DNA from: Amoebophrya sp. A120 | Taxonomy: Eukaryota > Sar > Dinophyceae > Syndiniales > Amoebophryaceae | Assembly: GCA_905178155.1 (NCBI GenBank) | Contig: CAJINV010000005.1 | Location: 2,792,054 to 2,856,053, forward strand | Direction of reading: 5' to 3' | Length of the DNA stretch: 64,000 bases | Part shown: piece after piece, positions 11,261 to 21,968 of the stretch | Position numbering within the stretch: position 1 is the stretch's first letter | Layout of the letters: each line of letters opens with the position of its first letter | Made by a program: the position numbers and the translations under genes | The notes under the pieces: model-generated | The model's input: only the letters and a program-made list of their open reading frames with translations | The model's database searches: none | What the model was told of the DNA's origin: nothing

Positions 11261-11955
11261 GTGGCGGCGCCACTGCCCCCACAAAAAGAACATGACCGAA
11301 TTGAAATTTTCAGTCGGATCTGGTGGCTGCGGTTTTACATGTGCAGTATCGGCACATTTTTTGTTCCTTCATGCTGCAAAACAGGCTCGCTAATATTCGA
11401 TCTTTCCTCACGCGCCGTATCGAACGATTGGTCATCCTCATCGTCTTTTCGTAGACAATTTTCGTTACCACACAATCACGATCTCCAGTCGATTCGGTTC
11501 TTATTCGTGGGTCTATGTTCTAACTCGGCTTCACTATCGCACAGAGATCCTCCTCTTGATCTTCATTCGTCTATAGCAGTTTGGTTTCCGTTCGGGCTCG
11601 TCGGGGCGGGAAGATTGTGATAGCATTATCAGACGAAAGAGAAATGGGACATCGACGACGAAGCGAATCTCGGTAATTTTCAGCAACAAAATGGGGCTAA
11701 AATAGGTGAGAATGCCAACTCAAGTCAAGTGGATCATGATCAAAATGCGCAGTTCCCGGCGCAACATTTTGTGGCTGTTGTCATATTTCATGCGAAAAAG
11801 AACTCTAAATATAGCTCGACGAGTATCGAAATCGATCTAAGCCTCCCTCCTGTGGTCGTATGTCCTGTTTTTTCGTCAGTGTCTCGTCGTCACCCACCAT
11901 GATGGACATGTTCCCCTCGGCCCGGTATACTAGAAATTCTCATTTGTATTGCCAC
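11261..11955. other. Intergenic/5' flank before the carboxypeptidase gene
   Basis: About 600-700 bp between genes 3 and 4. An in-frame ATG at 11860 would extend gene 4 by 32 residues. T-rich and mixed sequence, with no recognised repeat or RNA gene. Confidence 0.45.
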
Positions 11956-14717
11956 ATGATGTGTAGAAGTTTCCAGCGACGGGCCCTCCTGCTCTCCATC
12001 GGTGCCGCGCTCCTCACCATTTGTTCCAACCCGGCCTCGGCTCGTCTGGAGTTTACCGCGCTAGCACCATCCGAGGAGGAACATCATGCTTCGCACCGAG
12101 CCGCCCCCACACCCGGCACGAAGGAGAGTCTGCTCCAGCAACAGGAGGAGCTCCAGGAGCAGCAGGAGAAAGAAGCCGAGGTGGAGGAAATCGAGCAGCA
12201 GCACACCTATCTCACCTCCGAACAGATTTCTGCTGAAATAAGGAAAATCGTCGATCAAGATCCGGAAAAGCGATTTACCGTCGAACGACTTTCCGACGAA
12301 GCCTGGACGTCAACGAGCGAAAACCAAAACGTCGGCATTGACGTAGTCCATTTCCAACCGAACGCAGTAAACTCTTCTCCAAACGGTAAGAAAGCGTTTT
12401 TCCTGTTCGGGTTACACGCACGAGAATTGATTTCCTCGGAGACGGGGCTGCAGTTCCTGAAGTCGCTGCAGCAAAACGGGTCGCCGTTCGAGGTAAAGCT
12501 GATTATCGACGTCAACCCGCTCGGGAGGCGACAAGTGCTGAACAAGCAAGGGTGTCAACGCTACAACGAGAACGACATCGATTTAAACCGGAATTTCGAC
12601 TCGGGCTTCGGCCAATCGGACGACGATGTGAATCCGACAGGGAGCTCGGCGTTTTCCGAACCAGAAGCGAGGATTTTGAGAAAGGTGCTTTCTAAAATTT
12701 TTTTATTCATTGCCTGGCATGGTGACACAGAAATGCATGGCAGAAATGATTTCAATTTCTTGGTATACCTCTTTATTTGCGCATGTTGACAAGTTTGTGA
12801 AAAGCACTAGCATTTCAACATTCTCGTTCTTTGTCAGGTCCTGGAAACATTCGACTACGATATCTGGATCGACAGCCACACGGGCGAGTACAGCATGCTC
12901 CTCCCCCTGGCTTACACGCAGGACCTTCTGCCCGAGTACGATGCAAAGTTGCTTCCCTTAGGGCAGTACCTCAATCAGGTTGACCCGGATTTGCAACTCA
13001 ACTACGGCTCCATGCCACGACTGACGCGGACCACGGTGGGTGGCAGCTGCCTCGACTTCGCCACGGGGCTGATGCGGAAGCGGGGGAAGGTATTGAGATA
13101 TCTGGGTCGTAGTTTTTGTTTTAGCGAGATCAATGATCTTCACGAGATGGCTGTTCTTGCTGTTGCTGCATCATGACACATGACAGACACAAGAACTCCC
13201 TTTCCTTGTATTGAGCCTAAGCGTCGACAAGCAACATCATGACCATAAACAAACTCTTTAGGTTCCCTATGCCATGGCGTTCGAGATGTACGGTCGCTCT
13301 CCGTCGGACAAGAACTCGATCTACTACCAAATATCAAATGCAAATATGTCTGGGAATGGAAGGATCCAACTTGTCATGCTGTTTTTGGACTCTAAAAAAA
13401 TTTGTATTGCATGACCAGCAAGAGGGGTACAGTTTGTGCTACACGGGCAGGGCGTTTCTCATGCGGAAGGTGCATCAGGAAGCCCTCTAAAAGTCTGCGA
13501 AGATGCTAGGTCATGCATTACAGGCATCATGGGTCATCAGAAATATGCATGACAAATTTTGCATTCTTCCAGACCCAGACACATTTGCATTTGATACCAC
13601 ATCTTCAACGACAAAGACTACGTGGAGAGCCAGGGAAAAAACATCCACTTCTACGACAACCCAGGCAAAAACGCCTGGGTCCGAGCGGAAAGAAGCGGAG
13701 ATCAGGAATGCATGCACAACATGTATATAGTTTTAAGTTGTTGTTCTCTGGATATTCGTGCTCCATCTTTCTGCATTGCTTTGCATGCGCCGCATGGCAG
13801 GTAGTATTTCTTGTGCTACGTCAGCATGACAATGTTAGTGTCAATATCACCTTCCCGTAAATTGATTATCATTCCTCAGGTTTTCCCCTACCTACGAGCA
13901 GGATTGTGGCAAAGTGTGGTCGACGTTCGTGCCGGTTTACTACAACATCCTTGAAAAAATCTGTGCACAGGAAGGCTGGAGCTACAAAACAAATCAAGCT
14001 ACTACACCGGTGGCCCTGACCAAGGACCAGGAGGACGAAAATTACCGAAAACAGTTGAACGCCGAGTATGTGAAGAGCATGCGGGAAAAACGAACAAAAC
14101 GGCTTGGAGCTGCCTCGAAGGAGGGAGAACCGGCGTACAGTCCAAGCCTAGAGGAGGACGACGAGTTGTTGGACGGAGCAGAAGAGAAGGGCGAGGACCT
14201 GGTGTTGCAAGACAACAGAAACAGAGAAGAAGACGGCACTAGTACTTCTTCGAACGGGAACGCCGCGCCATTCTCTAATGGAGCTGCTGCCGGCGATTCT
14301 ACAAGTGGTGCCAGTGCGACCGTGCGAGCAGCCACCAGCTGGTCCGCGATGATGCGTGTGTACACGGCCGCCTTGTCCCTCTGCCTCCTGCTGCTCATCG
14401 TCGGGCACTTCCTCGGGTGGCTGCAGCCGTTCGCGAAAAAACTCGCCCGGGTGCGGAACTACTACCAGCAGCGGATGGACTTTTACAAAAAGAAGAACGG
14501 CTTCAGCAACTTCAATGACGAGAGCCACGCGATCGCCACCGGTCTGCAGGACTTGTCCACCGGCTACTGGTCGGACGAAGACCACAACCGGCACCACGGT
14601 GGGGATCAGCACGAGCGGAGCAGCTTGCTTGGCAGCGGCGGTGGGTTGTACAAAAAGTCCTTTTTGCAGTCTTCTACCCCGACGACGCAGTCCTTCCACT
14701 CCTCGCAGCATCTGTAG
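11956..14717 (+). CDS. M14 zinc carboxypeptidase, membrane-anchored
   Basis: Exons (from ATG 11956) to 12684, then 12838-13089, 13262-13331, 13602-13722 and 13880-14717, about 669 aa; ATG 11860 in the same frame would add 32 aa. A signal peptide is visible (RALLLSIGAALLTICSNPASA). M14 residues are present in order: H-A-R-E (zinc HxxE, about residue 153), DLNRNF (about 207, substrate Asn-Arg), DSHTGEYS (about 254, third zinc His) and AMAFEMYG (about 334, catalytic Glu). A Glu/Gln-rich segment lies between signal peptide and domain. A transmembrane helix (SLCLLLLIVGHFLGWL, about 555-575) and a basic tail follow, so the enzyme probably faces the lumen or outside. The introns at 12685, 13090 and 13723 are GT-AG; 13332-13601 is introner-like. 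M14 enzymes remove C-terminal residues from peptides; specificity is not assignable here. Confidence 0.85.
13332..13601 (+). mobile_element. Introner, GTCTGGG family, in gene 4 (270 nt)
   Basis: Starts TATCAAATGC and ends GCATTTGATA, with GTCTGGG/CCAGAC inside the ends. Flanks are CCAAA (13327-13331) and CCACA (13597-13601), 4/5 identical, suggesting an older insertion than those in genes 6 and 7. The left TIR reads GTCTGGGAATGGAAG instead of GTCTGGGTCTGGAAG. Removal gives S-I-Y-Y-(Q/H)-I-F-N-D-K-D-Y in frame. Confidence 0.8.
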
Positions 14718-14940
14718 CGAAAGATTTTTTCGTTTTCGAGGACGAGAAATCAAATGATTTTCGAGACGACAATTTTCTCTCTGTACTAACTTGTAATGGT
14801 GTATAATGTGGACGGAGGTGATCATGTAACTGTATGGATATCATGTGTACGAATGTGAATTTCAGCAGTTCCACGAACAGAAAAAGTTTCAGTTGATTTA
14901 CAATCGTATCTATGCTTCTAAGATCTTGTCCAACAAAAGT
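14640..14940 (+). repeat. Gene 4 3' end, copy 1 of a triplicated segment
   Basis: Contains the last codons of gene 4 (Y-K-K-S-F-L-Q-S...T-Q-S-F-H-S-S-Q-H-L-stop) and about 220 bp of 3' flank. The coding part recurs at 16563-16660. The coding part plus the 3' flank recur, diverged, at 17890-18170. Shared 3' landmarks include GATTTTCGAGA, CTTGTAAT and AGTTCCACGAACA. Confidence 0.75.
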
Positions 14941-15934
14941 CGGAGCATTACTCAGGTAATGGGGGGGGAGGGGGGGATGCATCCATGCTTTTTGGGCATT
15001 ACTCAAACCGGCGACAACTTGCGCCGAGCCGTCCTATCGTCCTCGTCGCTCTCCTCCATCACCGGCCGCCGATCCGCCAGGCCACCCCGTCTCCGTGTCC
15101 CTCCATCAATCGCCGATCGTCTCCGCGGCCAGCCACGCGGCACGCGCGGCCGCGGGCCCGCCCGCCACCCAGCGAGCGCAGACCTGCGGCCATGTGGCCG
15201 GGAGGCAGCCACGATTGGCAATGTGTAATGCTAATGCAGAAACCAACGAAGGACAAACTGCTGACGTGGCTCTTTCAATTTTCCTCCATCGGAGGAACGT
15301 AAGCGTTGAGATGGCCACTCCAACTACTTACTTATTTTGACTCTCTGTTGTCCTAGTGGTCCTCGTCCTTCACTTCTGCGTTACAATTTTCCAAAGTTGG
15401 AAACTTGTGTTTCAGAAATGAGGGACAAGAAAAGAAGCACGAAGCTATTGCAGTGGCCATTTCAACTGTCTTCCATCTGAGGAAAGTTGACGTGGCCCCT
15501 GTTATGTTTTTTCCTGCATTCCTGCATTAGAAACGAGGGGCGAAGGAGACACGACCTGAGTAGAAGTTTTATTCAGGCCGCCGGACCTGAGCAACGTCGG
15601 CGAGAGAAGACAAACCGCCTTGGAAATTCAAAACTTTTCGGATTCCCAACCGGGCTTCTCTCCATGGACTGGGTCGAGAAGAATCTTTCCCGAGCAAGTC
15701 TTTCGAGAAAATCCCGCTCCGACAGTTTCTAATTGGGTTTTTCTCCACGGACAAAATACAATTTGACCCCAATAATAGCATATAGCGCCACGAGAATGAA
15801 ACGAGCGACCTACGAGAATGACGCAGCAAATGGGGCTCCACCCGCTTCCAACTTTTCCCGCTCCGGACGGGGTAGAGGTTGCGTTTTTTACAGGGCTTTT
15901 GCCCGTTTTTTCGCGCAGAGCTGCTTGCTTTACA

Positions 15935-16300
15935 CACGGTTTTTCTCCACTCGAGCGGTCGGGTGGAGAAAAACTGCATTACAAATTCGCAAAACCGGAC
16001 GGATTTAGATGCGGTTTTTCTCCCCGCAGGAGAAAAGCCGCGTCACAAATTCGCAAACTTCGATGGGATCTTTCTCTCCCCGGGACCTCGGGTAGAGAAA
16101 GCCCGTATTACAAAAGACCCGAGCTCCGGTTCTCCGCGTTACAAATGCGGAAAGGTCGGGCGCTCCGCATTACAAATGCGGAAATTTACATGCGGCTTCC
16201 CAGAGCTCGGGACTGTGGGTAATGCGGAAAGCCCGGAGCTCGGGTTGTCCGCATTACAAATGCGGAAAACCCGGGCTCTCCACATTACAAATCCTCCTTT
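15935..16300. repeat. Tandem hairpin array with GCATTACAAATGC palindromes
   Basis: About seven consecutive units. The first three carry stems such as TTTTTCTCCAC/GTGGAGAAAAA and CTTTCTCT/AGAGAAAG followed by TTACAAATTCGCAAA or similar. Later units collapse to the palindrome TCCGCATTACAAATGCGGA (stem TCCGCAT/ATGCGGA). The same GCATTACAAAT word occurs inside many introners of this window. Confidence 0.65.
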
Positions 16301-16416
16301 CGCCACAAGCGGCTGCCGCCGCACCGTCGTGCGTAACCTTTTGCGCGATGCTATCACCAACCTACAAAATTCCCATTCCCCCACACACGCATCGATAGCA
16401 TCCGGCATTAGGTTAT

Positions 16417-16467
16417 GCTGCATGGTATCGCCGCGTGCGAATTTCCCTCGCAGCGATACCATGCAGC
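16417..16467. repeat. 14-bp perfect inverted repeat
   Basis: Arms GCTGCATGGTATCG (16417-16430) and CGATACCATGCAGC (16454-16467) around a 23-nt loop. GCATTAGG lies just outside on both sides. No function evident. Confidence 0.7.
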
Positions 16468-16562
16468 ATTAGGCTACGCCCGAACTGTGGCTGTCTTTTT
16501 CTGCCCAGTTGGGCGCTGGGCAGCTTCTTTTCCCCCCCAAACACGAGCGCGCGGAACCCGGG

Positions 16563-16660
16563 AAAAGTTGTGGTTGTACAAAAAGTCCTTTTTGCAGTCG
16601 ACCCCAACGACACAGTCCTTCCACTCCTCGCAGCATCTGTAAAGAAAGATTTTTGGTTGA
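16563..16660 (+). pseudogene. Gene 4 3' fragment, copy 2
   Basis: Repeats the last about 20 codons of gene 4 (LYKKSFLQS...TQSFHSSQHL-stop) with small differences (TPTT in place of TPTTQ context; TAA in place of TAG). No upstream carboxypeptidase sequence is attached, so it is a tail fragment, not a gene. The 3' flank diverges at about 16660. Confidence 0.75.
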
Positions 16661-17889
16661 CAAGGTGAAATCTCAACTACTCAAAAAAAGCTCAACGTTT
16701 AGAAAAAAAACATCAACTATTCAAAACAATATTTATTTATTTCTTTATCTCTCTCTCTCTCCCTCTCTCTGTCTCTCCTCCTCCTCTCTGGTATTCTCCT
16801 CTACTCCTCTCTTCCAGACGTTCCTTTCTCCCTCTCTCTGAACTCCCGCCGCGCACTGCTCGTCATCCCTCTGGCCCCCGCCGATTCCTGCTCTGCATGA
16901 TTGTTCCGTGTGTCGTTCTTCATTTATTTGTGTTGTTTCTTCTCCTGTTCTTGGCGTCGTTTATATTTCTCCGCTTCAGACAGTTCAAAAACAAAATCTA
17001 GATGTGCACACTAACTATGTTGAAAGGGGCCGGCTATCATGTTTCGCCAGAATATCGCAGCCACTATTTGGCGCGCCGTATTGACGGGCCAGATGTAATG
17101 TGACACGCGATGGATATCTCGGTGAAGACGCGTCGAATGAAAGCAGCGCGTAGCCCCAGGGGTGGCATGTTGGCTGAGCAGCTTCGTCCAGAACGGTCGA
17201 ACGCATTTGGAAAACCAAAAAGCGCGAAATCGCGTTGCTTTGTCCGACCGGAATTGTCAGACTTCAACGAAAATCAGCCAATTTTTCAGATTTTTGCGAA
17301 AAAATAGGGGGGGAACTCTCGCAAAATTTTGAAAATCAGCCCTATTTTTTGCGTTTTTACTTGGCGGAATCCGGCGAAACCACCGGCGAGCAACCACAAG
17401 CGCCTTGCCACGAGCAGCGGCGTCGAGGCATGTGCCGTTCCCTGCTAAGCTTTCGCCGGGCCGCCTCGAGGATGGAAATTCAGAAGCTGCTCCGCAGGCC
17501 GCAGGAATTTTTGTATGATATTCCCCAGATATCCGGCAAAATTTGCGTTGTCAGGCTTACAGAGCACGCTCCAGCAGTGCCAGAGAGGTGCCTTGTCGAC
17601 AAGGTCTTGCGACGGCATTGCGCACATCTCTCACCTTTCGCTTCGTCACTTCATGGAAAATCTCAAAGCATGGCAACTGGGGGGTGGTGACGTTTTCAAA
17701 CGGGATACGCAGCGCCACAAAAACACGCGAAACCGAACGGCAGCAAGGGGAGGGGGACACAGAACAACAACGGAAAAAAGGCATCGCAGCATAAGTGCCT
17801 GACGAACACAACGGAAAAAGTTCCTGACGACGACACAGAACAACAACGGAAAAAGTTCCTGACGACGAACTTTTTCCGCTGTGTTCTGT
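16661..17889. other. Insertion between copies 2 and 3 of the gene 4 3' end
   Basis: Contains a CT-rich microsatellite-like tract (16740-16850), mixed-composition DNA, and near 17765-17880 repeated ACAACAACGGAAAAAG words. The last of these form an inverted pair with CTTTTTCCG. Short ORFs exist (for example 17235-17690) but show no recognisable domain and I do not call them genes. Confidence 0.5.
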
Positions 17890-18170
17890 CGTACGAACAA
17901 CGGACGCAGTCCTTCCACTCCTCGCAGCATCTGTAAAGAAAGATTTTGGATTTAGTGTGGGGTGAATTTTTTCGACGAGGAATTGGATGATTTTCGAGAT
18001 GATAACTTTCATCTCGAAAACAACACTTGTAATTAATATCAAATCATGTGGACGATGATCACGATTCCCGTAGCTGTTACTGTATAAAGAAACCTGGACG
18101 ATAAAGTGCTTTTCAGTAGTTCCACGAACACCAGAAGATTTCAGTTTATTCACAATCGTATGCTTTTATA
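17890..18170 (+). pseudogene. Gene 4 3' fragment plus 3' flank, copy 3
   Basis: Begins with ACGCAGTCCTTCCACTCCTC, as at the end of gene 4, runs through CAGCATCTGTAA, and continues with about 220 bp homologous to the 3' flank of copy 1, including AGTTCCACGAACA and a stretch resembling TTCAGTT...ACAATCGTAT. The two flanks are clearly diverged, so the duplication is not recent. Confidence 0.7.
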
Positions 18171-18815
18171 TGCAAATTGACATCGGCAAAGTATGGTGGG
18201 GATTGTGGTGGTCTTGTTTCCTTGTATGATAATGAGACGCGGCGATTGCGGCTGCGCATCACCACGAAAGCCATCCAGCTATTAAAGAACTCCTCAAATG
18301 CAAACTGTAAATGCGCTGACTAGAATGCTGTACAAAAAACCTGAAGATAACCCGCATATAAATCCGTATCCGAATTGTGATCCCTGGTGTTGCGAGATTG
18401 ATGTGGCGGAAGTCGGTGAAATTCATGAAAGTCGTGTTCTGTTTTCACGTGCAGTAGTGAGAGACCACTAGAACAGAATTTGAGCAGCGGTGAGTGTCGG
18501 TAGAACACATTTCAGCTTCTATGCAGCAAGCAAATTACCATACTTACGTGGACCCCTTGGATATTTTGATATTCTATTTGGAAGGCGCGTGAACATAACA
18601 AAGCCACTTCATTGCGGCAGCAATCAAGTACAAAAAGACTCCTCCTCAATTTACCACCTCCCATGTACATTATGTTTGTTTTCAACCGGAATCGACGCCA
18701 TTCAAAGTTTGCTTCTGACTTTCTAACATTCTCGCGACCACCTTGAGCTTCTTCTTGTTGACGAGAAGCATTTTACTGAACAATTTCAACTTGTACTCGC
18801 CGCTTTTCATACATC
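18171..18815. other. Intergenic/5' flank of gene 5
   Basis: 645 bp of AT-richer sequence with no recognised gene or repeat. ATG 18816 of gene 5 follows a pyrimidine-rich stretch (18700-18810). Confidence 0.45.
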
Positions 18816-20947
18816 ATGCTGCGCGCCTTTATTTCCGCCCTGTGGCGGCTGTTGGTCCGGGCCTGGGACTTGTGGAAGCGGTTGGTTTTGAAGAACCAAA
18901 TCATCAACACTTTACTCCTGGCAACCCTATCCACGTGTGTCTTCACCGTCGCGACGCTGGTCTTGTTCTGGTTCGCCTACAACGTTTTCGTTCCGGGAGA
19001 CCTAGTTCTACCGCTCCACGCAACCTACTCATCTTCTGTGGACGAGCCGGCTGGTGGTGCAAGTGGACCACAACAAGTTACGCGCGGAGTTCAAGCCGCT
19101 AGTACTACACCAAGTTCGAGTAGTACAAGCAGCGGTCGCGTTTGTGCGGAGTTCGGCTTTCTCGACCAAAAAGAGCCGTTTCAAGCCCCGATAATAGCAG
19201 CGACGAAAATACCTTCAGCCACTGGGGGAGCTGCGTCTGAAGGGTGGTCTAGTACTTCGTCCGACGAGTCCGCAATGGAAGAGAGAGAAATAGCAAGCGC
19301 CACCGTCGAGGAACAGGAAGTAATAGACAAGACTTTTTACTCGCAGGGGTTTGAGAAAACCGTTTTCTCCACCGTCTCCTCCAGTTTCCTCCGTTTCACC
19401 AGCAGAACGCTAACGAAGGCGAAGTCGGTATTCCGCCTGAGACTAGCCGCAAGGCTCCCGCCGATAAATTCTGCACGGAACTTCAACGACGAGCTCGGGC
19501 CGATAGGTGTGGCGCTCACATTGCTGTCAAGTACACAAGCAATAAAACACAGCTCTGGTGGCACAAGCGCCGTGAACGATAGTGCTACGAAAGCAAATAA
19601 AGCTGCATCGTCGAAAAAGGAGAAAGATAAAGAAGCAAAAAACGTACATTCTTCTCCAATAGTACCGCAAAGAAAGACCTTGTCTCGGCGCTCCTTTTTC
19701 GTGCCGGCGACTTCGGACCCGAATGCGCAGAGTGTCTTCAGCTTCCTGATCTTGAACCCGCTGCGGATGGTGCTTTCCAGGCTGTTGCACGCGGATCAGG
19801 ACCCCTACTGGGACTCGGATTTTCACATCAGCCTGGCGGAGAATTTCAGCTTGAAATCGGTATAGTTAGTTTGATGTTCCGTTTGCGCTTGCAGTGTCTC
19901 TCCACTTGCAGCTCAGTCGTGGTAGCGCACTGTAATAGATAAGCAGCCCAAATGTTTCGTCGCATTCACTCATCATGCTGCAGCGCAAGAACGAGATGAA
20001 TGAAGATTTTGACTTTTGGAAAACATCGCACATAAAAGCAAAAGCAAATTTTCAACCGCCCATGAACATGATTAGGTCCTTCCCTCCGATCGTCTTGAGC
20101 TCTGCCTCTCCCCTGCCGTCCGCATGGAGAACCTTTTTCTCATCCTGGAACCAGAACTGGACGGGTTTAAGCGCTGGATCCGGATGTACCCGTACCTTTT
20201 CGCGCTAACCGCACTGGCGGTGGCCTTCACCATCGGTTGCGGGGTCACGTTGTTCCTTTTCATTCTCTCCAGCACAGTATTGCAGGAGGACGTGGAGAAC
20301 GAGGAAACAGAGCTCGACGAAAGTGCACTCGAGGGTGGAGGTGCTGCGTCAAATTATAACGGCACAGGAAATAACAACTATGGCGACGAGCAAAACGGGA
20401 AGAACGCCAATGGTAGAAGCTCGGAAGTAGATATAAACCCGAGCCAACACTCCTCCCCCACATGCAGCACTACACGGAGTCCAAACAACGCCGGGTTCGG
20501 CCATAACACAACGCGAACGAGGCTTGTGCAGTCTCCCGGAGCCGCGGGCGGGGGTTTGGATAGTCCGACCAGCTCGCCCGCGTCGAGTATGGTGAAAAAC
20601 AGAAAGAAAAACGGAGGTGGCGGGCAGTTCAATTTAGATTCAAGTCCGGTCAACAATCAACAGAGCAATAGCGGCGCTGGGCTGTTCAGCGATACGACTG
20701 CAAGCCCGATGTCGGAGAAGAACCTCGCGAGTGGCAGGGTCTCCGTGGATACAAATGATGGTACTAGAACTCTTGAATTCCGATTCGTATGAAGTTTTTG
20801 GTTGTAGGGGCATAGGCTGCTGGTTTTAGTCCACGGTCATGTAAAAAAATTCCATCTATCACACGAAAACTTCACATACAGGCACTGCACCACGGCGGCG
20901 CAAGAATAAACGAAGCAGCAACAACCAAGCAGACGCAAACACGGTGA
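18816..20947 (+). CDS. Membrane protein of unknown function
   Basis: Proposed exons 18816-19859, 20100-20786 and 20882-20947 (598 aa); both introns are GT-AG and in phase, but the first acceptor (20098-20099) is chosen mainly because it restores the frame. The N-terminus is short and basic-aromatic (MLRAFISALWRLLVRAWDLW), followed by a strong transmembrane helix (residues about 33-58, with TVATLVLFWFAYNVF). The start of exon 2 has a second similar unit, ELDGFKRWIRMYPYLFALTA followed by a long hydrophobic helix. The rest is Ser/Thr/Asn-rich. Nothing resembles a catalytic motif. An alternative is two separate genes, the second starting at ATG 20124. The 95-nt second intron has introner-like ends. 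Confidence 0.5.
20787..20881 (+). mobile_element. GT-AG intron with introner-like ends (95 nt)
   Basis: The intron reads G-TATGAAGTTTT ... AAAACTTCACATA-CAG. Stripped of the flanking G and CAG it has the TAT...ATA plan and a TIR (TATGAAGTTTT versus TATGTGAAGTTTT), but no matching direct repeat. It may be an introner that acquired or landed in a canonical splice context. Confidence 0.45.
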
Positions 20948-21968
20948 GGCACCTCGCGAATCAAAATTCATCGCAGGCTTGACACGGTTGCGAGTAGAAG
21001 CGACGGACCGACTGCGTCTGCGACGGCACGGCAGCGAGTGGCTAGCATGGCGGAACTGGCGATCACGCAACGTCGGAAAAAAGCATTTTGGCCTGCTGCT
21101 GCGTCTTCGTTGCTTGCCCCCGCAACACGACGAGCCTTCAGCGGTGCACGCTGGAGGCTCCTTGTGGCCGTGCTCTACTTTCCGGAATTTCGTCTGTGTG
21201 TGTGTGTGTGTGTGTGTCAAGAGAAAGATGGCAGGCCAGAAACCACCGGCTGCAGGAGGAGGTGCGGTCTATTTCAGGTTGTAGCCCGTCGTGCCCCTGC
21301 AGCTGCGGGTAGTACAGCTGGGCCGCACGCGGATGATTTTCCACCTGGCGACACCGAGCACAGATTGACAACGCTTGCTTTCGTTTTCAAAGAAATAATG
21401 AACGACTTTCGCATACAACATGTACATGATGCTATGATCGCGACAGCCACAGTAGAAATCATATCCTCACTCGCCTCCGCATTTTGATTTTGGAAGCGCA
21501 ACTTCATCGAAGTGCTAGTATCGCTACAGAAGTTTTCCAAGTAGTGATAGACCTGCTCCCCTCCGCTTTGGAGGTCCTAGGGTTAATACTGGCTGTTCGA
21601 CTACATTGACGCACAAACACCTACACGCGGGACGGTATGGCAGGTCAAGTGACTCTTTGTCGACTGAATGGACGAACCTAGGCGGTCAACCTCTTTCCCC
21701 TTCGGTAAAGATGAAGATCTTGTCAAGGATGTGTAGGGTTCATGGAGATCAAAACAAAGAAGATGAAGATCTTCAACGACTCATTGTCGTTGCCACAGCC
21801 GCCACCTGCAGGAGTTGTGTTTATTTCTAGACTAGCAAGATGTCGAGGATCTGGTTCTTCTTCTCGCGTGTCAACCATAGCGCGGACACATGAAGCCCGA
21901 GGATGACCCTCCTGCACCTTTATGGCCAAGCTATTGCGCTCCTGCTGATACATAATCAACATACTAAG
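20948..21968. other. Region between genes 5 and 6, possible small ORF
   Basis: An open frame runs 21038-21487 (149 codons) but crosses a TG microsatellite (21193-21218) and has no recognised domain. It could be a further exon of gene 5 if a tiny 20944-20980 intron existed, or chance. I do not call it. The remainder up to ATG 21969 shows no repeat family. Confidence 0.35.
21193..21218. repeat. TG microsatellite
   Basis: About 13 uninterrupted TG dinucleotides ending in TCAAGAG. Confidence 0.9.

Larger units (their letters stand above)
14941..16562. repeat. Repeat-rich insertion downstream of gene 4
   Basis: This stretch separates copies 1 and 2 of the gene 4 3' end. It holds a G-run (14960-14977) and a GC-rich segment (15020-15220). 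It also holds two diverged copies of a segment with a TTTCAA...CTTCCATC core (about 15265-15300 and 15455-15485), the hairpin array at 15935-16300 and an inverted repeat at 16417-16467. No long coding sequence was credible. Confidence 0.6.

Noticed and set aside
15000-15260. GC-rich stretch as a promoter island
   Set aside because: No downstream gene starts here and it lies inside the insertion separating copies of the gene 4 3' end.
21038-21487. 149-codon ORF downstream of gene 5
   Set aside because: It runs through a TG microsatellite (coding alternating Cys/Val), has no domain and no convincing splice link; left as a possible but unsupported exon.
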